Assembly (NCBI RefSeq): GCF_014640635.1
Contig: NZ_BMHI01000003.1
Coordinates: 124,001 to 188,000 of the forward strand
Length of the DNA stretch: 64,000 bases
Source: Flexivirga endophytica
Lineage (GTDB): Bacteria > Actinomycetota > Actinomycetes > Actinomycetales > Dermatophilaceae
Direction of reading: 5' to 3'
The position numbers were made by a program, and so were the translations under genes. The notes under the pieces were generated by a model. The model was not told where the DNA came from and did no database searches. It saw only the letters and a list, made by a program, of their open reading frames with translations. Of this stretch, positions 54,217-63,233 are shown piece after piece (position 1 is the first letter of the stretch; the number at the start of each line of letters is the position of its first letter).

Positions 54217-57200
54217 ATGCGAGTCAGTGCGATGCGATTCACCAGGAAGTCAGCAGCAATCGGCATCGGTGCCGCGATGGCCTTGGCAGGGGGTGCGTAC
54301 GCACCATCGATGGCGAGCGGAGCGCCACTGCAAGGGGCACCCCCGGGCCGTTCGGCCGAACCGATCTACTTGAATCCGTCGTACTCGCCCGCCGAGCGTG
54401 CCTCGGACCTCGTCTCTCGGATGACGCTGGCCGAGAAGGCCAAGCAGATGGACAGCAGCCGAGCCCCTGCCCTGAAACGCCTGGGTATCGCCGCGTGGGG
54501 TTGGTGGAACGAGTCGAACCACGGAGTCAACGCCTCAACCCTCACGGAAACGGGCAACGCCACCAACCTGACCAACACCACGTCCTATCCATCGGACCTG
54601 TCCATGGGAAGCACCTGGAATCCGAACCTGGTGTACGACGAGGCGAGCCTGATCGGCGACGAGGCCCGCGACACCGCGCCGAACAACACGCAGAACCTCG
54701 ACTTCTACGCACCCACAGTGAACCTGACCCGTGATCCGCGGTGGGGCCGCAACGACGAGAGCTGGAGCGAGGACCCGACACTGACGGCGAATCTCGCGTC
54801 GCAGTACGTCAACGGATTGCAGGGACAGAACCACGACGGACAGCTGCCACCGTCGGCGAACGGCTACTACAAGGCGATCGCCACCCTCAAGCACTACGCC
54901 GCCAACAACAGCGAGGTGAACCGGCGCGACGGCTCGTCCGACATGGACCAGCGCACCTTGCTCGAGTACTACACGGCTCAATTCGCCAACATCATCCGCC
55001 AGAGCCACCCGGGCTCGATCATGAGCTCCTACAACTCCATCAACGGAACACCGACGGCAGCGAGCGTCGAGTTGATGGACACCCAGGCGCGCCAGACCTA
55101 CGGCTTCAACGGATACTTCACTTCCGATTGCGACGCCATCCGCGAGATCCAAGCCGGCCACCACTGGCAGCCTCCGGAGGCGTCGGCGCCGCTCGATCAG
55201 TACGGCCGCACGGCATTTGCCAACTCCGCCGGCGAGGACCTGGACTGCAACGCCGGCTACCACGACCAGTACAGCTACGGGAACACCATCCCGACGGCGA
55301 TCGCGCAGCACATCAAGACCCAGACCGACACCTACAACGTCGGTGACGTCGACACCTCACTGACGCGTCTCTTCACCGCTCGGATCGAGACCGGTGAGTT
55401 CGACTCCGAGGGTCAGGTGCCGTGGGTTCGCGCGGCTCGCAAGCGGCTCGGTGGCGTGACCTGGGTGAACAGCGATGCCAACAAGGCGTCCACCGAGACA
55501 CCCAAGCGCCTGGATCAGGCACAGGCGAGCGCCGAGCAGAGTCTGGTCCTGTTGAAGAACAAGGCGGTTGACGGCAAGTCGATGCTGCCGCTGAAGGTCC
55601 CGCACTCCGGTGACTACAAGGTCGCCGTCATCGGCGCCTACGCGCACCCGAGTGCATTCCTGTACCTCGGCGGTTACTCGAGCATTCAGCAGTCGGCCGG
55701 TTCGGCGAACAACGTCGATGCGTACTCCGGCATCAAGTCTGCCGTCGAGGGGATCGACCCCGATGCCAAGGTGGACTTCTACCCGGGAGTCACCGGTGGC
55801 GCATTCGGGTCGCAGCTGAACACCGTTGACCCTGCTTCCATCGCGGCCGCCTCGAAGTATGACGCGGTGATCGTCGTCGCCGGCACCGACTTCACCACGG
55901 CTCGAGAGGACCAGGACCGCAAGGACCTGTCCCTCCCGGGTGCGCAGGCGTCGATGATCAAGCAGGTCGAAGCGGCGAACCCGCACACGATCGTCTACCT
56001 GGAGACCGTCGGCGGGGTCGACACCACGAGCTTCCAGGCGGACACACCGGCTCTGCTCTGGAGTTCGTACAACGGCCAGCGGCAGGGCACCGCACTCGCG
56101 AACGTCCTGCTGGGCAAGGTCAACCCGAGCGGCCATCTGCCGTTCACCTGGTACGCCGACGACAGTCAGCTTCCGCCGATCACCGACTACACCCTCCGCC
56201 CCACCGCGACGAATCCCGGCCGAACGTACATGTACTTCAACGGGGACTCGGCGTGGCCGTTCGGCTACGGCCAGAGCTACACGGACTTCTCCTACTCGAA
56301 CCTGCGGGTGCAGCAGCGCTCGGTGGACGCGAACGGAACTCTGCGTGTCACTGCCGATGTCACCAACCGTGGGTCGGTGACTGGAAGCGCGGTGCCGCAG
56401 CTCTACGTCACGACGCCCTTCGAGCCGGCTTCGGCGGAGCGGCCGAAGAAGCGCCTGGAGGCCTTCGACAAGGTCACCGTGTCGCCCGGGCAGACCAAGA
56501 AGGTCACGTTCACGGTGCAGGCCTCCAAGCTGGCGTTCTACGACGAGGCAGCGAAGAAGTTCGTCGTGGACAACGGCGAGTACGGCATCGAACTGGGCAC
56601 TTCGAGCGCCGACAGCGACATCGTCGCGCGCGGCAAGGTGTCCGTGCACGGGAGCCTCGGCGAGACTCCCTCCGTCGTTACGGCGAAACCGATTGAGTCC
56701 GGAGATGTTTCGGCCGACGTGGCGCAGCGCGTGCGGTTCGACGTCGGGACCGCCGTCGACCCGCAGCTGACGGTCTCGATGAATGACGGTTCGGTGCACG
56801 GATATGTCACCAAGGGGCAGAGCAGCCCGCTCCCGCGGCAGCTCAAGATCCGCTACACGTCCAACAGGAGCGACGTCGTCCGCGTGGACCACGGGCGACT
56901 GCGCACCGTCGGCAGCGGCGTTGCCACAGTGACAGCGAGCGTTTCCTACCGCGGCCACCACGTCAGCACCAGCTTCGTGGTCAATGTGGCTCCACTCGCC
57001 ATTACGTCCGACCCGGAAGCATCCTTCACCGTCGGCGCTCAGAGCAGCTACGGGATCACCACCTCGACGACACAGTCGCCGACCTCGTCGGAGATACCGC
57101 AGATCAGCGAGAACGGCGCTCTCCCAGCAGGGCTCACGTTCAAGGACAACGGCGACGGCACCGCGACGATCACCGGCACGCCGGCTGCGGGCAGCGAAGG

Positions 57201-57279
57201 CAGCTACTCGATCACCATCCGGGCGCGCAACCACACCAGCCCGGAATCCACCCAGCACCTCACCGTGACGGTGAGCTGA
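54217..57279 (+). CDS. Secreted multidomain GH3 glycosidase (beta-xylosidase type)
   Basis: 1020 residues from ATG 54217, preceded by AAAGGAG. A signal peptide covers about residues 1-36 (SAAIGIGAAMALAGGAYAPS). The GH3 N-domain (about 50-380) has ERASDLVSRMTLAEKAKQM, GWWNESNHG, KHYAANNSEVNRRDG and the nucleophile D304 in FTSDCDAIREIQAG. The GH3 C-domain (about 440-680) contains ARED and LLGKVNPSGHLPFTWY. A fibronectin-III-like domain (about 690-790), a bacterial Ig-like part (about 825-920) and a putative Ig domain (about 928-1020) follow. The GESNHG-type N-terminus and partner GH8 favour xylan/xylo-oligosaccharide; arabinofuranosidase activity is possible. Confidence 0.9.
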   Translation: MRVSAMRFTRKSAAIGIGAAMALAGGAYAPSMASGAPLQGAPPGRSAEPIYLNPSYSPAERASDLVSRMTLAEKAKQMDSSRAPALKRLGIAAWGWWNESNHGVNASTLTETGNATNLTNTTSYPSDLSMGSTWNPNLVYDEASLIGDEARDTAPNNTQNLDFYAPTVNLTRDPRWGRNDESWSEDPTLTANLASQYVNGLQGQNHDGQLPPSANGYYKAIATLKHYAANNSEVNRRDGSSDMDQRTLLEYYTAQFANIIRQSHPGSIMSSYNSINGTPTAASVELMDTQARQTYGFNGYFTSDCDAIREIQAGHHWQPPEASAPLDQYGRTAFANSAGEDLDCNAGYHDQYSYGNTIPTAIAQHIKTQTDTYNVGDVDTSLTRLFTARIETGEFDSEGQVPWVRAARKRLGGVTWVNSDANKASTETPKRLDQAQASAEQSLVLLKNKAVDGKSMLPLKVPHSGDYKVAVIGAYAHPSAFLYLGGYSSIQQSAGSANNVDAYSGIKSAVEGIDPDAKVDFYPGVTGGAFGSQLNTVDPASIAAASKYDAVIVVAGTDFTTAREDQDRKDLSLPGAQASMIKQVEAANPHTIVYLETVGGVDTTSFQADTPALLWSSYNGQRQGTALANVLLGKVNPSGHLPFTWYADDSQLPPITDYTLRPTATNPGRTYMYFNGDSAWPFGYGQSYTDFSYSNLRVQQRSVDANGTLRVTADVTNRGSVTGSAVPQLYVTTPFEPASAERPKKRLEAFDKVTVSPGQTKKVTFTVQASKLAFYDEAAKKFVVDNGEYGIELGTSSADSDIVARGKVSVHGSLGETPSVVTAKPIESGDVSADVAQRVRFDVGTAVDPQLTVSMNDGSVHGYVTKGQSSPLPRQLKIRYTSNRSDVVRVDHGRLRTVGSGVATVTASVSYRGHHVSTSFVVNVAPLAITSDPEASFTVGAQSSYGITTSTTQSPTSSEIPQISENGALPAGLTFKDNGDGTATITGTPAAGSEGSYSITIRARNHTSPESTQHLTVTVS

Positions 57280-57282
57280 ACG

Positions 57283-58617
57283 ATGGGACGACACATGCGT
57301 AGGACGACCAAGTTGGGGGCGGCGTTGCTCTCGGCAACGGCCGCGTTGACGGCCACGGTGGCGACCGCCTCGAGCGCCGACGCCTCACCGAGCCCGGGCA
57401 CTCCGGTCCTGCACCGGGGTGGCCATTACCCCGACTTGTTCAAGCAGGCCGGATACCGCGAACCGCAGATCAAGGCTCGTCTGGACGCTGCCTGGCAGCA
57501 GCTCTTCCACGGCACGCCGGGCACCGACGCGACCCGCAGCGACGGTCAGCGGATCTACTACCAGCTCACTCCCGACATGGCGTACGTCGAAGACATCGGC
57601 AACCAGGACGTGCGCACCGAAGGTATGGGCTACGCGATGATGATGGCGGTGCAGCTCGGCCACAAGCGCGAGTTCGACGCACTGTGGAACTTCGCAAAGA
57701 CCAAGATGCAGCTGCAGAGCGGCCCGACCCAGTACTTCTTCGCCTGGCACACGGACACCACCGGCAAGATCATCGACCCGGGAGTCGCGCCCGACGGCGA
57801 CCAGTGGATCGCTGCTGCGCTGAGCTTCGCAGCCGGACGATGGGGCGACCAGGGCGGGATCTACAACTATGGGAAGGAAGCCCGGCAGATCCTGCACGCG
57901 ATGTGGCACGAGTCCGACCACGGCGGTGTGAACATGTTCGACGCCGCGTCATACCTGCCCACGTTCTCCCCGCCCGGACTGGTCAGCTTCAGCGATCCGT
58001 CCTACGCACTGCCTGCGTTCTACCGGATCTTCGCCGCGGTGGATCCGGCGGACAAGGATCTGTGGAACCACGCAGTCACAGCGGGCGAGAAGTTGCTGCA
58101 GAACGCCTACAACCCGCAGACCGGGCTGGCACCGTGCTACTCGACCTTCGGCGGCAAACCGCAGCCGGCGCCGTGGGATCCGACGAATCCGGACGGCTAC
58201 GGGCAGAACTTCCAGGAGGACGCCTGGCGAGTGGTCGCCAATGCCAACGTCGATGCCTCGTGGTTCGGTGTGCAGCCGTGGCAGACGAAGTACTCCAACA
58301 CCTTGGAGGACTTCTTCGTCGGCCAGGGCGTCACGACCTACGTGAGTCGCTACCACCTGGACGGCACTCCACTTGCGCAGGGCCAGAACACCTACGAGCC
58401 TGCGCACGCGCAAGGGTTGGTCGCGATGAACTCCTCATCGGCGATCTCCGCGACCAACCCGCACCGGCTGGAGTTCGTCCGGGACCTGTGGAACACGCCC
58501 GTTCCATCCGGACAGGCCCGCTACTACGACGGAATGCTCTACATGCTGGGCATGCTCTACGACAGCGGTAGCTTCCGGATCTGGTGGCCGCCGCACGGTC
58601 AGCCGCAGTCGCACTGA
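57283..58617 (+). CDS. Secreted GH8 enzyme, reducing-end xylose-releasing exo-oligoxylanase type
   Basis: 444 residues from ATG 57283, 3 bases after the GH3 stop; ATG 57295 (M5) is an alternative start. A signal peptide spans about residues 5-35 (LGAALLSATAALTATVATAS). GH8 signatures are DVRTEGMGYAMMMAVQLGHK with the proton-donor Glu E113, YFFAWHTDTTGKIIDPGVAP, APDGDQWIAAALSFAAGRWG and FQEDAWRVVANANVD. The pattern is that of Rex enzymes (EC 3.2.1.156) more than of endoglucanases or chitosanases. In an operon with GH3, it would trim xylo-oligosaccharides outside the cell. Confidence 0.88.
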   Translation: MGRHMRRTTKLGAALLSATAALTATVATASSADASPSPGTPVLHRGGHYPDLFKQAGYREPQIKARLDAAWQQLFHGTPGTDATRSDGQRIYYQLTPDMAYVEDIGNQDVRTEGMGYAMMMAVQLGHKREFDALWNFAKTKMQLQSGPTQYFFAWHTDTTGKIIDPGVAPDGDQWIAAALSFAAGRWGDQGGIYNYGKEARQILHAMWHESDHGGVNMFDAASYLPTFSPPGLVSFSDPSYALPAFYRIFAAVDPADKDLWNHAVTAGEKLLQNAYNPQTGLAPCYSTFGGKPQPAPWDPTNPDGYGQNFQEDAWRVVANANVDASWFGVQPWQTKYSNTLEDFFVGQGVTTYVSRYHLDGTPLAQGQNTYEPAHAQGLVAMNSSSAISATNPHRLEFVRDLWNTPVPSGQARYYDGMLYMLGMLYDSGSFRIWWPPHGQPQSH

Positions 58618-58626
58618 CAGAACGCT

Positions 58627-58658
58627 CCGGCTGGGCGCAGCGTCACGCGCCCAGCCGG
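58627..58658. terminator. 12-bp hairpin between the GH8 and YncE-like genes
   Basis: CCGGCTGGGCGC (58627-58638) and GCGCCCAGCCGG (58647-58658) pair perfectly around an 8-base loop. It starts 9 bases after the GH8 stop and ends 16 bases before the stop of the convergent gene, so it can terminate both. Confidence 0.8.
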
Positions 58659-58674
58659 TGCACCTGTCGAACCG

Positions 58675-59799
58675 TCAGTCACCCAGCACGTCGGTGACCT
58701 CGAGTTGCTGCACATCGACCTTCGCGACGGTCAGGTCTTCGTTGAGCACCCAGGCCGTCTTCGAGTCGGCGCTGAAACTGATCGCCTGCCGCGGACCCTT
58801 CAGAGCACCTTTCGGGCCGCTCTTCACCGCACCGATCACGGAGTTGTCGTCGGTGTTGATGGCGGTCAGGGTGTTGCTCTCCTTGTCCCCGGACAGCAGG
58901 ACCGACCCGTCAGGGGAGAGCGCGGCGCCATACGGCATCTCCCCCACGGGGACCCGCGTGATCGTCCGACCTGATCCGGTGTCGACGACGGAGATCTCGG
59001 CGGTCTTGCTGTTGGCGGCATACAGCCGAGTGCCGGCGCGGTTGACCGACACGGCGCGCAGGCCATCGAACCCCGTGATCCGCTGCACGATCTTGTGGTC
59101 CTTGTTCGTGAGGTCGACGACCGAGACCTCACCCTCGCCGTAGTTGGTGACATACAACTTGTCACCGGAATACGAGAGCTTGGTCCCTTGCCGCGGCTCG
59201 TGGAAGCCGGTGATGACGTCCGCCGGTCGGTTGTGGGCGAGATCGACGACCGTGACCGTGTTCGCCGCAGCGTTGTTCGCGTACAACCACTTCCCGTCCC
59301 TGCTCTGCGCGGTTCCGAACACGCCGGCCCCGAGCGGGAGGCGCTGCGTGACCCGGAAGCCGTGCACGGAGATGCGGTCCACCACGCCGCGCGAGCTGTC
59401 GGACACCGTGAAGCTCTTGCTGTCCGGAGCGAACAGAATGTTGCGCGGGCTGACGTATCCCTTGATCTCGGCGATCTTCCGGCCGCTGCGTACGTTGATG
59501 ACGACCAGGTGGTCGGAGTACGAGTTCGTGGCCACAGCCAGCTTCTCGTTCGGACTCACCGCGAGCGTGTTGTTGGTCGCGTCGACGGTGGGATCGCGGT
59601 CGTCCGGCTCCATCGGATCATCGACGACGACCTTGCTGGTGTAAGCGCCGAAGTTCACCACCTTGGTGACGAATCCCTTTGCTGCCGTGTGCTTCTCGGG
59701 CGCATCGGCATTCGCCGTCGTCACGGCGGCGCCGCTCAGCGCGAGGGTCGCCGTCGCGGTGCTGATCATCATCCGGCGCGTGGTCCTGAGGCGTTTCAC
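58675..59799 (-). CDS. Secreted YncE-like beta-propeller protein
   Basis: 374 residues. A signal peptide covers about residues 1-31 (MMISTATATLALSGAAVTTA). The rest is a seven-bladed YVTN/lactonase-like propeller with repeating blade motifs (NEKLAVATNSYSDHLVVINV, DGKWLYANNAAANTVTVVDL, GDKLYVTNYGEGEVSVVDL, GTRLYAANSKTAEISVVDTG). Known relatives bind DNA or partner proteins or act as cell-surface proteins; no catalytic residues can be inferred. It is monocistronic and divergent from the spermidine-synthase-like gene. Confidence 0.85.
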   Translation of the reverse strand: MKRLRTTRRMMISTATATLALSGAAVTTANADAPEKHTAAKGFVTKVVNFGAYTSKVVVDDPMEPDDRDPTVDATNNTLAVSPNEKLAVATNSYSDHLVVINVRSGRKIAEIKGYVSPRNILFAPDSKSFTVSDSSRGVVDRISVHGFRVTQRLPLGAGVFGTAQSRDGKWLYANNAAANTVTVVDLAHNRPADVITGFHEPRQGTKLSYSGDKLYVTNYGEGEVSVVDLTNKDHKIVQRITGFDGLRAVSVNRAGTRLYAANSKTAEISVVDTGSGRTITRVPVGEMPYGAALSPDGSVLLSGDKESNTLTAINTDDNSVIGAVKSGPKGALKGPRQAISFSADSKTAWVLNEDLTVAKVDVQQLEVTDVLGD

Positions 59800-59925
59800 G
59801 TGGCTGTCTCCTTGGTCGTATGTCGGCTCGGTGACCGTTGTCCTGAGGGGATACGCAGCCGAACCACGTTGTGTTGACAGAGATGTCGGCTGTCCTCGTC
59901 AGGCGTGACGGCATACGCTGACGCG

Positions 59926-60726
59926 GTGACCGACCAGCCGCGCTTCGACTTCCAGCCGGACGAGCGTGGCGGCGTCACCGTCCTGCGCGACGGCCACCCG
60001 CAGTCGCACGTCGACCTGCACGACCCGGAGTTGCTGGTCTTCGAATACATCGCCCAACTCGCGATCGGCGTCGACCTGCTACCGCCCGGCCCGGTCGGTG
60101 TCACCCACATCGGCGGCGCCGGACTCACGTTGGCGCGGTACGTCCAGCACACGCGGCCGGGTTCACCGCAGATCGTGCTCGAGCCGGACGCCGCACTCAC
60201 CGAAGCCGTTCGGCGCGAGCTTCCGCTCCCCCGCAACCACCGGATCCGCGTCCGCCCCCAGGACGGCGCGACCGGGATCGCCGCACTGCGGGACAGCGCG
60301 GCGGATGCAATCGTCCTTGATGCGTATGACGAGGGCCGTGTCCCGGCAAACCTGCTCTCGCCCAGCGCAGTCCGGCACTACGCGCGCGTGCTGCGCCCGG
60401 GCGGCCTCGCGCTGCTCAACCTCGCGGACGAGCCGGATCGACGGCATCTCGCCCGCGAGCTCGCAACGGTGACAACGACTTTCCCGCACGCCGTCGTCCT
60501 TGCCCTTGCCGACGTTATGAAGGGCCGCCGCTTCGGCAACTACGTCGTACTGGCGTCCGATGCGACGATCGATATCGACGAGATCCGCCGCCGCGCAACG
60601 CGTTTGGCCGCAACAACCACCGTGCGGCCTGCGTCCGCACTGCGTGCGACAGCGAAGCCGTTCACCGACGAGGACGTCGTGGCGTCACCGCGACCGCCCG
60701 AGCTCGGCGCCTGGCGAGCTCGCTGA
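59926..60726 (+). CDS. Spermidine-synthase-like Rossmann protein
   Basis: 266 residues from GTG 59926; GTG 59905 in frame adds seven residues. The SAM/decarboxy-SAM binding fold is visible: VTHIGGAGLTLARYVQHTRP, IVLEPDAALTEAVRRELPLP, RPQDGATGIAALRDSAADAI and VLDAYDEGRVPANLLSPSAV. The Asp pair that binds the amino substrate in true spermidine synthases is partly changed (LDAYDEGR), and no SpeD is adjacent. A polyamine aminopropyltransferase or another methyltransferase-like role is possible. Confidence 0.82.
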   Translation: MTDQPRFDFQPDERGGVTVLRDGHPQSHVDLHDPELLVFEYIAQLAIGVDLLPPGPVGVTHIGGAGLTLARYVQHTRPGSPQIVLEPDAALTEAVRRELPLPRNHRIRVRPQDGATGIAALRDSAADAIVLDAYDEGRVPANLLSPSAVRHYARVLRPGGLALLNLADEPDRRHLARELATVTTTFPHAVVLALADVMKGRRFGNYVVLASDATIDIDEIRRRATRLAATTTVRPASALRATAKPFTDEDVVASPRPPELGAWRAR

Positions 60727-60781
60727 GACACCCGGTCTCGATACACCTCCCCCGCTACGCTCCTCCGGCACTCGACCCGCA

Positions 60782-61444
60782 TCAATGCCGCCATAGGTAC
60801 TCGTGCTCCGGCCGGCCCGTCCCGCCGTACCGCAGTCGCATGACAGCCACGCCCTCCTCGACCAGTCCGGCGAGATAGCGCTGCGCGGTCGCCCTCGCGA
60901 TACCGAGTTCGGTCCCGAGATCCGCCGCAGACACCGGCCCCGACGCAGCCTCGAGCGCGTTGCGCACCAACGAAGCGGTCACCGGCGACTGGCCTTTCGG
61001 CGCCTGCGGACGATCGCCCTCGTGCAGTGCGCGCATCGCCGTGTCGATCTGGTCCTGGTCGAGCAGCCCGTCCCGCACCCGGCCGCGGTAACGCTGCCAT
61101 GCCTTGAGCCGTCGCACCAATTGGTCGGCGCCGAAGGGTTTCAGCACATAGTTGACCGCACCGGCCGACAGGGCAGCACGCACCGAGTCGGCGGAGCCGT
61201 CGGCCGTGACCATCATGACGTCGCAGCCCCTCCCGGCAAGCTCGGCGCACACCTCGAGACCGGGCTGATCGGGCAGATAGTTGTCGAGCAGGATCAGGTC
61301 CGGTTTGAGTTCCGACACCGCCCGCAGCGCATCGGCGGCGGTGTGCGCGACCGCCACGACCTCAAGGCCCTCCACCGACGAGGCGTATGACGCGTGGACC
61401 GACGCCACCCGGAAGTCGTCGTCAACAACGAGCACACTGGTCAT
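60782..61444 (-). CDS. CitB/DcuR-type response regulator
   Basis: 220 residues; ATG 61444 overlaps the kinase stop (ATGA). The receiver (residues 1-120) has TSVLVVDDDFRVASVHASYA, phosphoacceptor D54 in DLILLDNYLPDQPG and the Lys of NYVLKPFGADQLVRRLKA. The C-terminal CitB-type helix-turn-helix lies near residues 155-205 (GPVSAADLGTELGIARATAQ, RYLAGLVEEGVAVMRLRYGG). Partners with the upstream CitA-type kinase, typically to control uptake of carboxylates. Confidence 0.93.
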   Translation of the reverse strand: MTSVLVVDDDFRVASVHASYASSVEGLEVVAVAHTAADALRAVSELKPDLILLDNYLPDQPGLEVCAELAGRGCDVMMVTADGSADSVRAALSAGAVNYVLKPFGADQLVRRLKAWQRYRGRVRDGLLDQDQIDTAMRALHEGDRPQAPKGQSPVTASLVRNALEAASGPVSAADLGTELGIARATAQRYLAGLVEEGVAVMRLRYGGTGRPEHEYLWRH

Positions 61445-63045
61445 AGGTCTTCCTGAACTTCGCTTGTTTCCAACACGTTCGGTAGCACCGCAACAAAAAC
61501 CGTCTCCGCGCTCTCCTCGCCCAGCGCGGTCAACCGAAGGCTGCCGCCGAGCCCCTCGGCCGTCGTGCGCGCGATCGCCAGACCCATGCCACGTCCGGTT
61601 CCGCGCGAACTCACTCCCCCGACGAAGATCGACTCGGCACGGTCCGACGAGATGCCGTCACCTGTGTTGGCCACCGAGATCACCAAGCCTGTCCCCTCCG
61701 GCAACAGATCGACCTCGACCCGCGCCGGCCGCGTCGCGGACGTGCGCGCGGCTTCGATCGCGTTGTCGACCAGATTCCCGAGCACAGTGATCACCTCAAC
61801 GGGTGCGATCAGCTTGCGCGGCACCCAGCTCTGCTCGGACAGCACCAGCGCGACGCCCGATTCCCCCGCGGCCGACTGTTTGCCGGCGAAGAACGCGCGG
61901 ATGGTGTTGGACCGCACGTGCTCCATGAGTTCTTCGTTCGACGCGAATTTCACACTGTCGCTGAGGTATTCGATCGCGTCGTCGACATCAGAGGTGTGTA
62001 ACAGTCCCATCACCGTGTGCATCCGGTTGGCGAACTCATGCCGTTGCGCGCGTAGCGCGCTCGTCATACTGCGCACTCCCGCGAGTTCGCTGGTCAGCTC
62101 CTCGAGCTCTGTCCTGTCCTGCACGGTCAGGACTCCACCGAGGTCGGTGCCGTCCTCCAACGCGACCGGGCGATGTTTGGCGACCAGGACGCGCCGCCCG
62201 GACACCGCCGTCACCGCGCGTCCGTGCTCATCCGGGTGCCGCATCAACCGCTGCAGGTCCGGCGCGAGCGCCAGCTCGTCGAGATCGGCCCCGAGCCGAA
62301 CCTCCTTGCCCAGCAGTCGAATTGCCTCGGCATTGCACATGGTCACCCGTCGCTCCGTGTCGACCGCGAGCACCCCTTCGCTGATGCCGTGCAACACCGC
62401 CTCGCGCTCGCGCACGAGGTCCGCGACCTCCGACGGCTCCAGGCCGAGAGTGAGCCGCTTGAGACGTCGACCGAGCAGTGCCGTCAACAGAACGGCGACC
62501 AGGACGGCCGCGAGCGCCCACGGCAGCACGATGAACAGCACCCGCCGCAGTGCGTCATGTATGTCGGTCGCGGCGAAACCGACACTGACCTCGCCGACGA
62601 TCCCGCCCGACGAGTCGCGCAGCGGCACCTTGCCTCGCGCCGACAACCCGAGCGTGCCGCGCTCGATCGAGACGTTCTCCTTGCCCGCGAGCGCCTCGTC
62701 CGGATCGGTGCTGACCATCTTGCCGATCTCGTCCGGATTCGGATGCGCGAGACGGACCCCGCGATCGTTGGTGATGACGACGAAGAGCGCATGCGTGGAG
62801 CGTTCCTGTGCCGCAGCGACTTTCTGCACCTGCGGCTGACGGTCGTCCGCGACCAGGTCACCGAGCCCCTGATCGGCAGCGATGGTCCGCGCCACGGACA
62901 GCGCCCGCTGCTCGTACTGATGCTGCAACGTCGACCGCAGGAAGAAGCCGGCCACGAGAAGCGTCACCACTCCGAGAGCCGCCACGACGGCGACCTGCAA
63001 CATCATCATCTGGCGGGTGAAGGGCATCCGCCGGGGTCGGCTCAT
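61441..63045 (-). CDS. CitA/DcuS-type sensor histidine kinase
   Basis: 534 residues from ATG 63045; an ATG at 63075 adds ten residues. Architecture: membrane helix (about 12-36, MLQVAVVAALGVVTLLVAGF), extracytoplasmic sCache/PASp domain (about 40-165), second helix (about 172-195, VLFIVLPWALAAVLVAVLL), PAS domain (about 210-310), SPOB-type dimerisation helix with the phosphorylated His in LRAQRHEFANRMHTVMGLLH, and ATPase domain (NLVDNAIEAARTSATRPARV, GVSSRGTGRGMGLAIARTTA). Family members sense citrate, C4-dicarboxylates or other carboxylates. Divergent from an ABC-transporter gene that may be its target. Confidence 0.93.
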   Translation of the reverse strand: MSRPRRMPFTRQMMMLQVAVVAALGVVTLLVAGFFLRSTLQHQYEQRALSVARTIAADQGLGDLVADDRQPQVQKVAAAQERSTHALFVVITNDRGVRLAHPNPDEIGKMVSTDPDEALAGKENVSIERGTLGLSARGKVPLRDSSGGIVGEVSVGFAATDIHDALRRVLFIVLPWALAAVLVAVLLTALLGRRLKRLTLGLEPSEVADLVREREAVLHGISEGVLAVDTERRVTMCNAEAIRLLGKEVRLGADLDELALAPDLQRLMRHPDEHGRAVTAVSGRRVLVAKHRPVALEDGTDLGGVLTVQDRTELEELTSELAGVRSMTSALRAQRHEFANRMHTVMGLLHTSDVDDAIEYLSDSVKFASNEELMEHVRSNTIRAFFAGKQSAAGESGVALVLSEQSWVPRKLIAPVEVITVLGNLVDNAIEAARTSATRPARVEVDLLPEGTGLVISVANTGDGISSDRAESIFVGGVSSRGTGRGMGLAIARTTAEGLGGSLRLTALGEESAETVFVAVLPNVLETSEVQEDL

Positions 63046-63192
63046 GGCCGACAACGATAGGGCGTTCGCCTGCATGAATGGCCCGGATGCGAAATGCGCA
63101 GAACGCGCTCAGCGTGCGAAATCCGGGCAACGCTCGCAACGCAGACAGCGGCGACCACCAGCCCATAGCGTCCTGCGCCGTGCCCTCATCGA

Positions 63193-63208
63193 TGTGAGTG
63201 GGGTCACA
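63193..63208. promoter_or_regulatory. Perfect CRP/GlxR-type palindrome
   Basis: TGTGA (63193-63197), GTGGGG, TCACA (63204-63208): both half-sites match the CRP/GlxR consensus exactly. The site ends 25 bases upstream of the ABC ATPase start, which suggests catabolite- or cAMP-linked control of that operon. Confidence 0.7.
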
Positions 63209-63233
63209 ATCTCCCCGCACAGAAAGGACGCGT

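Noticed and set aside
52856-58617. Polysaccharide-utilisation locus with its own transporter
   Set aside because: Only regulator and two secreted enzymes are present; no ABC, PTS or MFS sugar transporter lies between the ROK gene and the terminator.
59874-59879. TTGACA as the -35 of the spermidine-synthase-like gene
   Set aside because: The hexamer matches the consensus but no -10-like sequence lies 16-19 bases downstream.
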